Positions 50,310 to 61,513 of a stretch of DNA of 64,000 nucleotides are shown here, piece after piece. Each line of letters starts with the position of its first letter. Position 1 is the first letter of the stretch. Source of the stretch: Heterohyrax brucei (Eukaryota > Chordata > Mammalia > Hyracoidea > Procaviidae). Position numbers and translations under genes: made by a program. The stretch lies in NCBI GenBank assembly GCA_028571685.1, contig CM053141.1, positions 48,978,333 to 49,042,332 on the forward strand, in the 5' to 3' direction. The notes under the pieces are model-generated. The model was given only the letters and a program-made list of their open reading frames with translations. It was not told the origin of the DNA and ran no database searches.

Positions 50310-50358
50310 TGTACAGTTGGATTTCACTCTCGCTCTTTTTAAAAAATCCAACTGCACA
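50310..50358. other. Short hairpin (15-bp arms, one mismatch)
   Basis: TGTACAGTTGGATTT (50310-50324) and AAATCCAACTGCACA (50344-50358) pair except one A/C position, with a 19-base loop. Confidence 0.6.
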
Positions 50359-50388
50359 CACACACATGCACCCACCCCCCCCCCACAC

Positions 50389-50911
50389 ACCTTAATCATC
50401 TAGTGCTGCTACAATTGAAATACCAAAAGTGGATGGCTTTAACAAACAGAAATTTATTCCTTCATGGTCTATGAGGCTAGAAGTCTAATTTCAGGGTGCC
50501 AGCTCCAGGAAAGGCTTTCTTTTTTTGTAGGGGGTGGTTATAGTGGAAGGTCTTTGTCATCAGTCTTTCCCCAGTCTAGGAGCATCTCAGCACAGGAAAC
50601 TGGGTCCAAAACATGTACTCCCTTCCTAGTTTCTCATTCTTGGTGGTATGAGTCTCCTGTATCTCTCTGCTTACTTCTGTCTTTTATATCTCAAATGAGA
50701 CTGATTCCAGATACAATCTAATTTTATAGATAGAGTCCTGTCTCATTAACATAACTGACTCTAATCCTACCTAATTTACATCATAGAGGTAGAATTTACA
50801 GTACATAGAAAAATCATATCAGACGCCAAAAGGTAGATAATTACAGAATACTGGAAATGATGGCCTAGCCAGGTTGACACATTTTAGGGGGACATAGCTC
50901 AATCCATAACA
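50389..50911 (-). repeat. MaLR-like LTR (minus), head to head with the next
   Basis: 523 bp, similar in design to the + LTR that follows. Reversed end ATCATCTAGTGCTGCTAC, GGATGGCTTTAACAAACAG, TCTCTGCTTACTTCTGTC, ending AGCTCAATCCATAACA. The 5' (TG) end faces the other LTR, 21 bp away. About a quarter of positions appear to differ between the two (estimate by eye). Confidence 0.8.
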
Positions 50912-50932
50912 GAATACAATATACATCTATAC

Positions 50933-51455
50933 TGTTATGGGTTGAATTGTGTCCCCCCCCAAAATTTGGAGTCATATGGCTAGGCCGTGATTCCCAGGAT
51001 CTTGTAACTGTCCTCCATTTTGTGGTTTTCCTATGCTGTATGGTAAAGGATTATGGTGGGACTGTAAATCTCTTCATAGGACCACCTCCCTGCTCCACTG
51101 TAAAGGGAGTTTCCCTGGAGTATGACTTGCCCCACCCTTAATCCTTTCATACTATGAGAGATGAAGGACAGAGAAGCAGGCAGAGAATCGGGAATCTCAT
51201 ACCATCGAGAAAGCAGCACCAGGAGAAGAGCGTGTCCTTCAGACCTGAGGTTCCTGTGCCAAGACGCTCCCTGGACAAAGACTGATGCAATACCAGACTT
51301 TCCTCCAGAGCTGACAAGGGGAAAAGCCTTCCCCTGGAGTGGACTCCTTGAATATGGACTTGCAGCCTACTGGACTATGTAAGAATAAACCTTCCTTTGT
51401 TAAAGCCATCCACTCTGTGGTATTTCTGTTAGAGCAGCCCTAGCTGACTAAAACA
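50933..51455 (+). repeat. MaLR-like solo LTR with 5-bp target duplication
   Basis: 523 bp from TGTTATGGGTTGAATTGTGT to CTAGCTGACTAAAACA, with TATAC on both sides (50928-50932 and 51456-51460). The 5-bp duplication fits ERVL/MaLR integration. A poly(A) signal AATAAA lies near 51385. No internal retroviral genes. Confidence 0.88.
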
Positions 51456-51689
51456 TATACACTTACAATTTTATTTATTTGTACATTTATGTATATTGAA
51501 AACTGTCAATTCACATCAATTCTTCCAACTCCTACTTCATTTTAGTGGGATTCTGATTTTCTCTCTTTCAGTACCCGTAACTCCTTTCTTGAATGGTGAG
51601 AAAACTAGCCCAATCTTTGTATATATCCTTAACGTATTTTCTTATTTGATCAGTCTCTCAGTGGATATCTGGATTTCCTTTGCTGTTGC

Positions 51690-52080
51690 TTTACAGTCTC
51701 CTGGATGGGTGCTCCCATATACCGTAATAGTCTGCTCCTCTTAATGGATGTGCTCCTACCTTGCTTGGACTTAGTGTGGACACTCTCCTCATCCTGCTTA
51801 GGACTTGCCTGTGCATGTGGTCACTCATCTCTATGAATATCCTCCTTATCTCACATGGGCTTTAATATCCTGCACTCATACGTACCCCTCGGAGAAGGTC
51901 TTCCTCTTCTGTTTTGGGCCTTTGCTTCCCATCTTTGGCCATCCCTCACACTCTATGTGGTATTGTACCTTCCCCTGTTTGGGCTGCTGTCCCGTGCTGA
52001 TGCTCCCTTCATCCCACTTGGGCCTGGATTCTTTATTAGGGGCCACTCATGAGTCTGTCACTCCTCCTCTGAGAAGAATT
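51690..52080 (+). repeat. Degenerate tandem-like block, 50-60 bp period
   Basis: Pyrimidine-rich segments that end in related phrases recur: CTTGCTTGGACTTAG, CTGCTTAGGACTTGC, CACATGGGCTTTAATATCC, GTTTTGGGCCTTTGC, CTGTTTGGGCTGCTGTCC and CACTTGGGCCTGGATTC. Loose repeats of the form 'C-rich, TGGGCT'. Family not recognised. A 134-residue ORF (51805-52209) spans the block but looks like a by-product of the biased composition. Confidence 0.35.
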
Positions 52081-53219
52081 CTGACTCTCCACAAGAAGCC
52101 CTCCGAAGAGCACACTTCACTTTGTCTATTCAGGGGTCTGATGTTTCAATTTGGGCCACCACAGTTCTCCACTGCCTACCTTATTCTGCCTCACTTTGTG
52201 GCTTTATGAGTGAATTGTTAAGGAATGGAAAGGAAGAATGGGAAAAAAAAGGGAAAAGAAAGAAGAGCGAAAGAAAGAGTTGACTTACAGATTGTTGGTA
52301 AGTAGCTACCAAGAAGTGAGAGGCAGAAGAGTGGGAACTGTGATGGCAGGGTCGATTGATTAGAAATTTTTGTGCTGGTCAAAACGCGTTGATGGGGCAC
52401 TGGGTGGGGTGAGTTAGAATAAAAGAAGGAGCTGGTTGGTGAAAGAGACACTAGGAAAGTAAGATAATGGAGGTATTGCAATGATTAGTTACACTATTCC
52501 CTCTTTTTGGGAAAACTTTCTTGTTATCTTTTATCTTGGTAACTCCACATGCTTTTTTGATTTAGCTTTTCCTGCCCTCTCCTCGTCTGGTTTACCTGCG
52601 CTGTGTATGTGCTCCTGTTATTCCTGGGGTGTACCTCTGTCACAGTGCTTTTTCAAAGCCTTATAACGTTTTAGTTATTTGTTTTATTAGCTTTCACTTT
52701 CCATATTAATAATTTATAAAATTGTATTATCTCAGAGCTTTTCTTTGACACAAAAGCTGTTTTAGAGGTGAGCTGAAGAATGAGCACTCCAGGCAGACAT
52801 TGCCACGGGCATACCCAGCAGGCTGGGCAGGACTTGATAGGAAGCCACAAAAGTGACGTGGCAAAGAGATCAAAGGAAATTTCATGAAGTGGTCATCAGA
52901 AATAGAAAGCTGAAGTTTTCACTGACCCACCAATTGTAGGCTTTACTCCTCAGCATTTCCAGCAATGTAACTTTGGCTTTTGTTTGTAGAGTTGGATATC
53001 TTTTCTTAACAGAAGAGGAGACATGCATTTACCACTGATAAATGATCCATAAAACGTTTATGTTGTGTTACACAACTGCAACACCATTTAAAATGGTTTA
53101 TTGAATCCCTTTTATCTAGTTTTATGGCCAAGTAGTTTTGGGGCCTCCCGTCTTAACTGGCTAACACAATTCATTACTCCAACTAGTGTAACTAGGATAA
53201 ATACCATTTATTTGGTATT
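52081..53219. other. Intergenic sequence, possible L2 relic
   Basis: 52520-52700 (CTTTTCCTGCCCTCTCC and CACAGTGCTTTTTCAAAGCC) is weakly L2-like. The rest is unassigned. Confidence 0.35.
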
Positions 53220-53455
53220 CTTTATGTGTTCTATTAAACACATGTATGTGTGTGTACAATTGTCTTTAATCATCACAACAGCCAGCCTGATTGAGAAATA
53301 AACATTTTACTCTCTGCTTAACAGATTGGGAAAGTGAGGCTTAGAGAAGTGAAACAGCTGCCCAAAAGATACCCACGTAGGTAAGTGGTAAAGTGGGATC
53401 TGAATGCGGTGTGCCTGGCTCCAAGCTCTATGTGCTTTCTATGACACCGTATTTT
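53220..53455 (+). repeat. MIR
   Basis: AATCATCACAACAGCCAGCC, TTAACAGATTGGGAAAGTGAG, GTGGTAAAGTGGGATCTGAA, GTGCCTGGCTCCAAGC. Confidence 0.75.
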
Positions 53456-54154
53456 TTCAAAAGCTTAGTTTTTATCATTTGAAAATGGCATGGCAGCATT
53501 CTTACAGCTGTCATGATCTTTTTTCAATAGCACCAAATGTTTCTTAAAGGGGCTTGAGATATTGTTTGGGGATCATTTAATAATGTTGTTGTTTGCATGC
53601 CCAGAGCACTAGCCCTGAAACATCAGAGTATTGTGAAGCGCTCACCTACTCTGTCTGAGCCTTAGATTTCTAATGACATCCTCCTCTGATGTGGCCCGTA
53701 GAAAGAGCTATGGTGCCACAAAGAGATTGTAAATCTAATTTATGAATCTTGAAAATCTCTCATTTTTCTTTCAGCTTTGACATTTAAATATTGTCATTGT
53801 TCTGGAACATCCACATTAAGAACTCTGGCAAACACGCTTCACATCCAGAGAATATTACCTTCAATCAGGCTGGCTCCAAGTGCTTTTATGATGTCATCAC
53901 CCTGCGGAACCAGCTGGCGCATTGTCTGTTACTTTCTAAGACTGTACTTAATCCATTATTTCCTTGGCCTGAGGTCAGTGTAGGATTGGTTGTACTTAGT
54001 GAGATAGGAGGACAGAAGGTGAACACAGTTCGCATGAGTGTGTCAACTATGTGAAATATATACTTCTTAGATATATACATATCAGGCAAGGTTAGCTGAG
54101 GCTCTGGGTATAGGGGATGATTGACAAAGTCTCCTCTTAATCCCGTGTCTTAGT
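53456..54154. other. Intergenic sequence, nothing recognised
   Basis: Overlapping ORFs at 53777-54054 have no domain I recognise. Confidence 0.4.
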
Positions 54155-54651
54155 CATCTAGTTCTGCTCTAATAGAAATAGAACAAGTGGATGGCTTTAA
54201 CAAAGGAAAGTTTGTTCTTACACAGTCTGGTCAGCTGCAAGTCCAAATGCAGAGTATCTGCTCCAGGAGACGGCTCTGGAGGAAAGTCCTTGTGTTGTGT
54301 CAGTCTTTGGTCAGGGAGCATTTTGGCCCAGGAACCTCAGGTCTGAAGGACATGCTCTACTGGTGCTCCTTTCTTGATGATGTAGGGTTCCCAATTTTCT
54401 GCTTGCTTCCCTTTCCTTTTATCTCTTGTAAGATAAAAGGATAAAAAGTGGTGCAAGCCATACTCCAAGGAAATGCCCTTTTCAGCAGAGTAGGGAGGGG
54501 AACTCAGGAAGACATTTACAGTCCTGCCCTAATCCTCTTTAACACATAGCACAGGAAAATCACAGAATGGAGGACAATGATAAAGTATTAGGAATCATGG
54601 CACAGCCAGATGGCTACACACAGTTTTAGGGGACACAGTTCAATCCATGAC
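54147..54651 (-). repeat. MaLR-like LTR
   Basis: Complete-looking: TGTCTTAGTCATCTAGTTCT at the left and CAGTTCAATCCATGACA at the right are the reversed LTR ends. Internal GATGGCTTTAACAAAGG and CTGCTTGCTTCCCTTTCC match the other copies. No exact 5-bp target duplication. Confidence 0.82.
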
Positions 54652-55155
54652 ACCCAGTCAAAGGTGTTAGGGTTTTTTTGTTGTTACGGAATTTTTTCAA
54701 AAACCCATAAAGGTTGTAATAGTATACTGAACTCCAGCATGTCTGTCATTCAGCTTCAGATTTACCAATCTCTTGTCAGTTTTCTCCCTTCCCCTACATC
54801 TTGCTTCCTCTCGTTCCCCTCCTACAGTTGGAAGCAAATCATAAACCTTGTATAATTTTACTTATAAATACTTCAGTAGATGTTTATAGCACATAAGACA
54901 TTGAAATTTTAGTCACAATACTATTATTATGCCTAACAAAAAACACTGATTCTTTGGTGTGATGGTAAAGGTTGTGTGTCAGCTTGGTTGGGCCACAGTT
55001 CTTAGTGGTCTGTCATTTATGAAGTGATGTAGTTTGATAGCTATGTAATGGTGCAGTCATCTTCTGCGATGTGTTATGTTGTGATCAACCAATCAGTTGT
55101 AAGGGGAATTTCCTTGGAGGGGTGCATGGTGGTATGGTCACAATCCAGTATGTAT

Positions 55156-55183
55156 ACACACACACATGCACGCGTGCGTGCGT

Positions 55184-55249
<66 letters not shown>

Positions 55250-55250
55250 T
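55156..55250. repeat. (CA)n/(CG)(TG) compound microsatellite
   Basis: ACACACACATGCACGCGTGCG, GTGCGTGC, then about 33 CA units. Alternating purine-pyrimidine over about 95 bases. Confidence 0.95.
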
Positions 55251-55533
55251 CTGGCAAAGCTTATTTGCTTGCTCTGGATCCTGCACTTGTCTTTTTGCCA
55301 CCTGACTTCTAGTTCTTGGGTTTAGCCAGACTCCTGCCATTTTGCCTGCTGATCGTGGGGTCTGTTTACCTCCACAGCTTGTGAGCCAGCAGCCCTCCTT
55401 CTGCCCCACCAATCTTGAGTTCATCAGCTCCTGCAGCTATGTGTGTCAGGAGAAGCCTCCACTTTGACACCTGGCACATGGACTTGGCACTTGCCAGCAT
55501 CTGCAACTGTGTGAGTCATTTCCTTGAGATAAA

Positions 55534-55565
55534 TCTCTCTGTCTCTCTCTTTCTCTCTCTCTCTC
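55534..55565. repeat. (CT)n tract
   Basis: Imperfect CT dinucleotide run inside the preceding repeat element. Confidence 0.9.
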
Positions 55566-55612
55566 CCCCGACCCCACACATCATTGGATTTACGTCTCTA
55601 GAAACCAAAGAT

Positions 55613-56454
55613 ATTCAGTACTGAGTGTGGTTCTAGAGAAACAAAATTGTAAGGATGCCTTTTGTAAACTGGTTCTCAAGACTGGCAGTCTTAATGGCAC
55701 TGATGATTCTTCTTCCAGCAATAAAAAGGGTGTTGCTAATCCATGACATGAGAAGGCAATATTAACACACAAAAATCACCAACAGGTCAAGCAGTGGTGA
55801 GAAGCAAAGCTCTTAGTTATTATGTGTTTGACACTTTTCTACAATTTTGAAGAACGGGGTATATGGGGAAACTCTTCTGCTGGTCCTGCTTTTGCTAGAT
55901 GAAGAAGCAAAAGAAAGAGATGAACTCAGGGTTTCAGAGTCACAACTCAAGTGCAACATAAGAGGCTTCAGATTTGTCATTTACGTCTGGCAAAAAGCCT
56001 GATTTAACAGAGCTGATATTGTCAAAACCCAAGCCCAGAGTCTTGCTATAAGAGGGCTAAGGCACAATCCCAACTTTGAAAGGAACCTAAAGTTAAAGGG
56101 AAGGTGTTGATTAGGAAAAAAATGTATCCTGAAACTTGGGATGGGAACACGTGGCTAGGTAATCTGGAGCATGAAGACACCGAGCCCCTCAATTCCACAG
56201 AATCACCTCTGCTAACAGAACTAGACCACTCACTCCCATCTTTATCTGTCAAGCCATCCTCCTGAGTAAAACCATTATTCCTTCCACCATCGTCGATGAG
56301 GTTAATCAGGTGTGCCTGATGAGTCTTTGTCTGAGATAGTCCCTAGGACAGCACCTGGGACATTGCTTGGTGCTTCATCTGAAGTGGATACCTTACAAAG
56401 CATTGCTGAGTGTTTCCAGAATCCACCTCCACCACTTGTTTTTGCTTCTAGACT
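55613..56454. other. Intergenic sequence, nothing recognised
   Basis: No coding signal or known repeat. Confidence 0.45.
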
Positions 56455-57448
56455 TATGTTACTGTTAGGTGCTGTTGAGGTGGTTCTGATTCATAGTGAC
56501 CCTTGCTTAGAACAGGATGAAACACTGCCTGGTTCTGCACGACGCCTACAATCATTGTTATGCTTGAGCCCATTGTTGCAGCCACTGTGTCAATCCGTCT
56601 TGTTGAGGGTCTTGCTATTTTTCACTGACCGTCTACTTTACCCAGCATCAGGTCCTTCTCTAGGGATTCGTCCTTCCTGATAGCATGTCCAAATTATGTA
56701 AGACAGAGTCTCACCATCCTTACTTCTGAGGAACACTCTGGTTCTGCTTCTTCTAGAACAGATTTTTTTTTTTTTTTTTGGCAGTCCATGGTATATTCAA
56801 TAATCTTCTCCGACACCGCAATTCAAAAGCATCAATTTATCTACTGTCTTCCCTATTCATTGTCCACCTTTTGCATGCATATGATGTGATTGAAAATACC
56901 ACAGCTTGGGTCAGGTGCCCCTTAGTTTTCAAAGTAACATCTTTGCTTTTCAAGTAGTCTTTTGCAGCAGATTTTCCAAATGCAATGTGTCTTAATTTCT
57001 TGACTGCTGCTTCTATGGGCATTGATTGTAGAACCAACTAAACGATATCCTTGACAACCTCAACCTTTTTTCCATTTATCATTACTGATCCTGTTGTGAG
57101 GATTTTTGTTTTCTTGATGTTGTGGTGTAATCCATACTATGTTGTTGTCTTTGGTCTTTGTCAGTAAGTATTTCAAGTTCTCTTTACTTTGAGCAAGCAA
57201 GATTGTGTCATCTGTATAATACAGGTTGTTAATGAGTTTTCTTTCAGTCCTGATGCCTGTTCTTCTTCATATAGTCCAGCTTCTTGGATTATTTGCTCAG
57301 CATTATATTGGCTAGGTGTGGTGAAAGAACAGAACCATGACACATGCCTTTCCTAACTTTAAACCAGGCGGTGTCCCCTTGTTCAAATGACTGCCTCTTG
57401 ATGCATGTACAGATTCCTGATGAGCAGGATTAAGTGTTCTGGAATTCC
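56455..57448 (-). mobile_element. RTE/BovB-type LINE 3' fragment
   Basis: Begins with the reversed 3' end (CTGTTAGGTGCTGTTGAGG), passes through CATTGTTGCAGCCACTGTG and runs into reversed coding sequence equivalent to the + strand copy at 60990-61993 (ATGACTGCCTCTTGATGCAT, GTGTTCTGGAATTCC). The 66-residue minus ORF at 56837-57037 (LKSKDVTLKTKGHLTQAV) matches 61512-61560 of that copy. A T run lies at about 56763-56780. Confidence 0.85.
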
Positions 57449-57657
57449 CAGATGAGATGCTGAGATGCTCCCAGATGAAGGGAAGACTGATGATAAGGAC
57501 CTTCCTCCAGAGCTCACAGAAAGACAAAGCTTTACCCTGGAGCCGGTACTTTGAATTTGGACTTCCAGCCTACTGCACTGTGAGAGAGCAAACTTCTCTT
57601 TGTTAAAGGTATCCACCTGTGGTATTTCTGTTATAGCATTATTAGAATACTAAGACA
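57449..57657 (+). repeat. MaLR-like LTR 3' half
   Basis: GAAGACTGATGATAAGGACC, TTCCTCCAGAGCTCACAGAA, GTGAGAGAGCAAACTTC, TTGTTAAAGGTATCCACC, ending GAATACTAAGACA. The 5' half is absent, replaced by the RTE fragment. Confidence 0.8.
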
Positions 57658-58006
57658 GTGCCATAGACACTCAATGGTGAAGAAAAAGGTGATTGATGTA
57701 TACTTTTATCTGGTATTTATAAACGCACGTATTTTTCATGTACTTGATGTATTATTACTTTTTGGATACTTACGACTTCTTTTTCCTATCAGAGCCGTCT
57801 TCAGCCAGTGGTTTCATTCAAGTTCTTTTAGTATGACCCCATGGTTTCTGGTGGGTCTTTTGATTCTAAGCATGATAAGCTCCCAGGTTCATCATGTTTA
57901 TTACTTACCCAGCTGGAAAGTAGTAATTAGAGACCTGGGTGCTAGATGTACTCATTACTTCTAGGTGGTTGTTACCTTGATGTCCTTTCAGTGGTTGCAA
58001 CTACAT
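57658..58006. other. Intergenic sequence, nothing recognised
   Basis: A 96-residue + ORF (57674-57964) is T-rich and hydrophobic with no motif. Confidence 0.4.
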
Positions 58007-58019
58007 TATAGATATCTTT

Positions 58020-58138
58020 ATTTATTTATTTATTATGATTGAGTGAAAGTGTACAATCTGGTTTAAATTCGTGTGCTCACCGATGTGCAGCTCCTACTGC
58101 TCTCCTTGCCTAGTGACAGCACACTCTGATATGACTTG
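58020..58138 (-). repeat. Very short L1 3' end with perfect target duplication
   Basis: 119 bp: T/ATTT-rich start, GATTGAGTGAAAGTGTACAA, then GTGCAGCTCCTACTGCTC. TATAGATATCTTT is repeated exactly at 58007-58019 and 58139-58151. Confidence 0.9.
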
Positions 58139-58151
58139 TATAGATATCTTT

Positions 58152-59095
58152 TTTTAAAGAAAAAGTAAGTCAGGAATTTATCAGTATATTTCCAGTACAA
58201 ATATAACATTTTAAGACTTTTGTTTAATCACTTTGATTTTTTTGTATATACCTCTTTTTCTCTTACTCTGAATCTTGATTCCTAATGTCATTAGTATTCA
58301 TTTACTTTACCTATATGTATATGTTTTATTCATGTATAGTTACATACTTTACCCATGTATATACACATCTATAACATATTAGGGATACACACATAATTTT
58401 CAGAGTAAAAATTCTCATATTATTACCAGCAGTAAGACCTTTGAATGCAGTTCAAAATTTATTTTGTGATTGTGTCTTTAAGAAATAGTCCACTATGGAT
58501 ACAATGTCAAAATGCTATATTTTACAATTATTTGAAGCAATTCCTCTCTACATGGGTATGTCATCAACTTAAGATACACTTTGGCTTAATCGAATAATTT
58601 TGTTTGATTACATGAAACATTTATGTGATTCTAAAATCAAAACTCTAAAATCAAATATGTGATAAAGTTTGGCTTCACACCAAATGCCACTCTTTGTTTC
58701 TCCTTTCTACCTATAGGTAATCACTTTTAAGGCTTTTAGTTTATTCTTCTATTGTTTCATTTCAAAAATGTATAAATAAAAATTTATATTCCCTCCTTTT
58801 ATGGATAAAAGGTAGCGTAATACAAACACTTTTCTATATCTTGCCTTTTGCCCTAAACATATTCTGGAGATCACACATAGGAGTGTAGACAGGGCTTCCT
58901 CTTTCTTTCCCTAGTTGCATAAGACAAACAATATGCTGTGAAATCTTTTGTGCATATATTGTTTCATATTTTTGTCAGTGGGCCTCTGGGACAGATTCCT
59001 AAAGGGAGAACTCATAGATTGATGGGTAAACATATATGTTATTTTGTTAGATATTGCTAAATTTCCTTCCATGGGTGCTGTTTTACACTTCTAGG
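58152..59095. other. AT-rich intergenic sequence
   Basis: Some old L1-like text near 58950-59050 (GGGAGAACTCATAG region). Nothing firm. Confidence 0.35.
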
Positions 59096-60875
59096 TGTCA
59101 TGGTTTGAATGGTATCACCCCAAGATATATGTTAATGACTTTGGTTGGGCCATGATTTCCAGTATTATGTGATGGCCCACTGTTTTGTCATCTGATGTGA
59201 CTTTCCTTTGTGTCATAAATCCTGTCACTATGATGTTAACTCTAGAAAAATTGGAAATCATCACAAATGACATGGAACACATAAACGTCAGTATCCCAAG
59301 CATTAATGTGCTGAAATGGGCTGGAATAGGCTATTTTGAATCAGGCAATCATATGGTCCCAGCATGTAGCTGGGTTTCGTTCATCCTCAGGAGAACATTT
59401 CAAGTCTGTCCTGAAGTACAGTACTGTCAGTGATAGGATAACACCGGTATACCTACAAGGCAGGCCAATTAAGACGACTATTACTCAAATTTACACACCA
59501 ACCACAAAGGCCAAAGATGAAGAAACTGAAGTTTTTACCAGCTTCCACAGTCTGAAATTGATCAAACATGCAGTCAGGGTACATCGATAATTACTAGTGA
59601 TTGGAATGCAGAAGTTGGAAACAAAGAATTATCAGTAGTTGGAAAATATGGCCTTGGTGATAGAAATAATGCCAGACATCACTTGATAGAGTTTTGCAAG
59701 ACTAATGACTTCTTCATTGCAAACACCTTTTTTCACCAACACAAATAATGACTGTACACATGAACCTCACAAAATGGAATACATGGGAATCAGATTGACT
59801 ACACTGGTGGAAAAAGACAGTAGAAAACTCCATGTCAGCATTCACAACAAGTCCAGGTCCTGACTGCAGCACAGACCATCAGTTGCTCATACACAAGTTC
59901 AAATTGAAACTGAAGAAAATTAGAATAAGTCAACAAGAGTCAAAGTATGACCTTCAGTATATCCTACCTGAGTTCGGAGACCACCTCAAGGACAGATTTG
60001 ATGTGTTGAACACTAATGACTGAAGACTGGAAAAACTGTGGAATGACATCAAAGACATCACCAATGAAGAAAGCAAGAGGTCTTTAAAAAGACAGGAAAG
60101 AAAAAAAAGACCAAGTTGGATGTCATAAGAGACTCTGAAACTTGCTCTTGAATGTCGAGCAGCTAAAAAAAACGGAAGGATTGACTAAGTAAAAGAATTG
60201 AACAGAATATTTCAAAGGCAAAGAAAACAAAATAAAGTATTATAATGATGTGTGCAAAGAGCTGGAAACAGAAAACAAGAAGGGGAGAACATGTTCTGCA
60301 TTTCTTGAGCTGAAAGAACTGAAGAAAAAAATTCAAGACTTGAATTGCAGTGGTGAAGGATTCTACAGGGAAAATATTAAATGATTCAGGGAGCATCAAA
60401 AGAAAATTCAAGGAATACACGGAGTCATTATACCAGAAAGAGCTGGTCGATGTTCAGCCACTTGAACAGGTAGTATAGGATCAGAAACTGATGATACAAA
60501 GGAAAAAGTCAAAGCTACACTGAAGGCAATAGTGAAAACAAGGTTCCAGAAATTGATGGAATATCAATTGAGATATTTCAACAAACAGATGCAGTGCTGG
60601 AAGTACTCACTCATGTATGTCAAGAAATTTGGAGAACAGCTAACTGGTCAAATTACTGAAAGAGATCCATATTTATGCCTATTCTAAAGCAAGGTGATAC
60701 AGCTGAATGTGGACATTACTGAACAATATCAGTAATATCATCCCCAAGTAAAATTTTGCTAAAGATCATTCAAAAGTGACTGCAAGAGTACATTGACAAG
60801 GAACTGTCAGAAATTCAAGTTGGATTCAGAAGAGGATGTGCAACCAGGGATATCATCGCTAATGTCATATGGATC

Positions 60876-61151
60876 TTGGCTAAAGGAAGAGAATACCAGA
60901 GAGATGTGCACCTGTATCTCATTGACTATGCAAAGGCATTTGACTGTGTGGATCATAACAAATTATGGCAAACATTGTACAGAATGGAAATTCCAGAACA
61001 CTTAATTATGCTCTTAAGGAATCTGTACATGGATCAAGAGGCAGTCGTGCGAACAGAACAAGGGTACCCTGCATGGTTTAAAGTCAGGCAAGGTGTGTGT
61101 CAGGGTTGTATCCTTTCACCATACCTTTTCATCTGTATGCCGAGCAGATAA
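60876..61151 (+). pseudogene. RTE reverse transcriptase core piece
   Basis: Longest open piece (91 residues) of the LINE: palm motif A (DYAKAFDCVDH), LLRNLYMDQEAVVRTEQG, then motif B region RQGVCQGCILSPYLF. It is cut by a frameshift before the catalytic YADD box. Confidence 0.88.
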
Positions 61152-61264
61152 TCTGAGAAGCTAGATAATATGAGGAGGAACAAGGCATCAGGATTGGCGG
61201 ATGACTCATTAACAACCTGCATTATGCACATGACACCACCTTACTTGCTGGAAGTGACGAAGAT

Positions 61265-61513
61265 TTGAAACACTTACTGATGAAGATCAAGGACCACAGC
61301 CTTCAGTATGGATTGCCCTTCAGCATCAAGACAACAAAAATCCTCACAAGTGGACCAGTAAGCAACATCATGATCGGTGGAGAAAGGATTGAAGTCGTCA
61401 AAGATTTCATTTTACTTGGGTCCACAATCAATGCCCTTGGAAGCAGTTGTCAAGAAATCAAAAGACACATCACACTGGAAAAATCTGTGCAAAGGACCTC
61501 TTTAAAATACTGA
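61265..61513 (+). pseudogene. RTE reverse transcriptase thumb-side piece
   Basis: 82 residues: HLLMKIKDHSLQYGLPFSIK, then RIEVVKDFILLGSTINALGS, a segment typical of BovB-like LINEs after the catalytic box. Confidence 0.85.

Larger units (their letters stand above)
54960..55612 (+). repeat. LTR-like or nonautonomous repeat with an embedded (CA)n
   Basis: Starts GTGTGTCAGCTTGGTTGGGC. Contains CAATCAGTTGTAAGGGG and TTTCCTTGGAGGGGTGC, then (after the microsatellite) GGATCCTGCACTTGTC, and ends with GAGATAAATCTCTCTG, a CT tract and GTCTCTAGAAACC. I recognise this layout as a common paenungulate repeat but cannot name the family. Confidence 0.55.

Noticed and set aside
51805-52209. 134-residue + strand ORF as a possible gene
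   Set aside because: Lies in a pyrimidine-biased degenerate repeat block; no start context, splice sites or domain.
53777-54089. Overlapping ORFs that might be an ancient exon
   Set aside because: No recognisable domain and no convincing splice-site pair. Would need a conservation test.
55074-55424. 116-residue ORF with a long Val-Cys run
   Set aside because: Translation of the (CA)n microsatellite.
56312-56680. 122-residue + strand ORF
   Set aside because: Mostly antisense of the RTE LINE 3' end.
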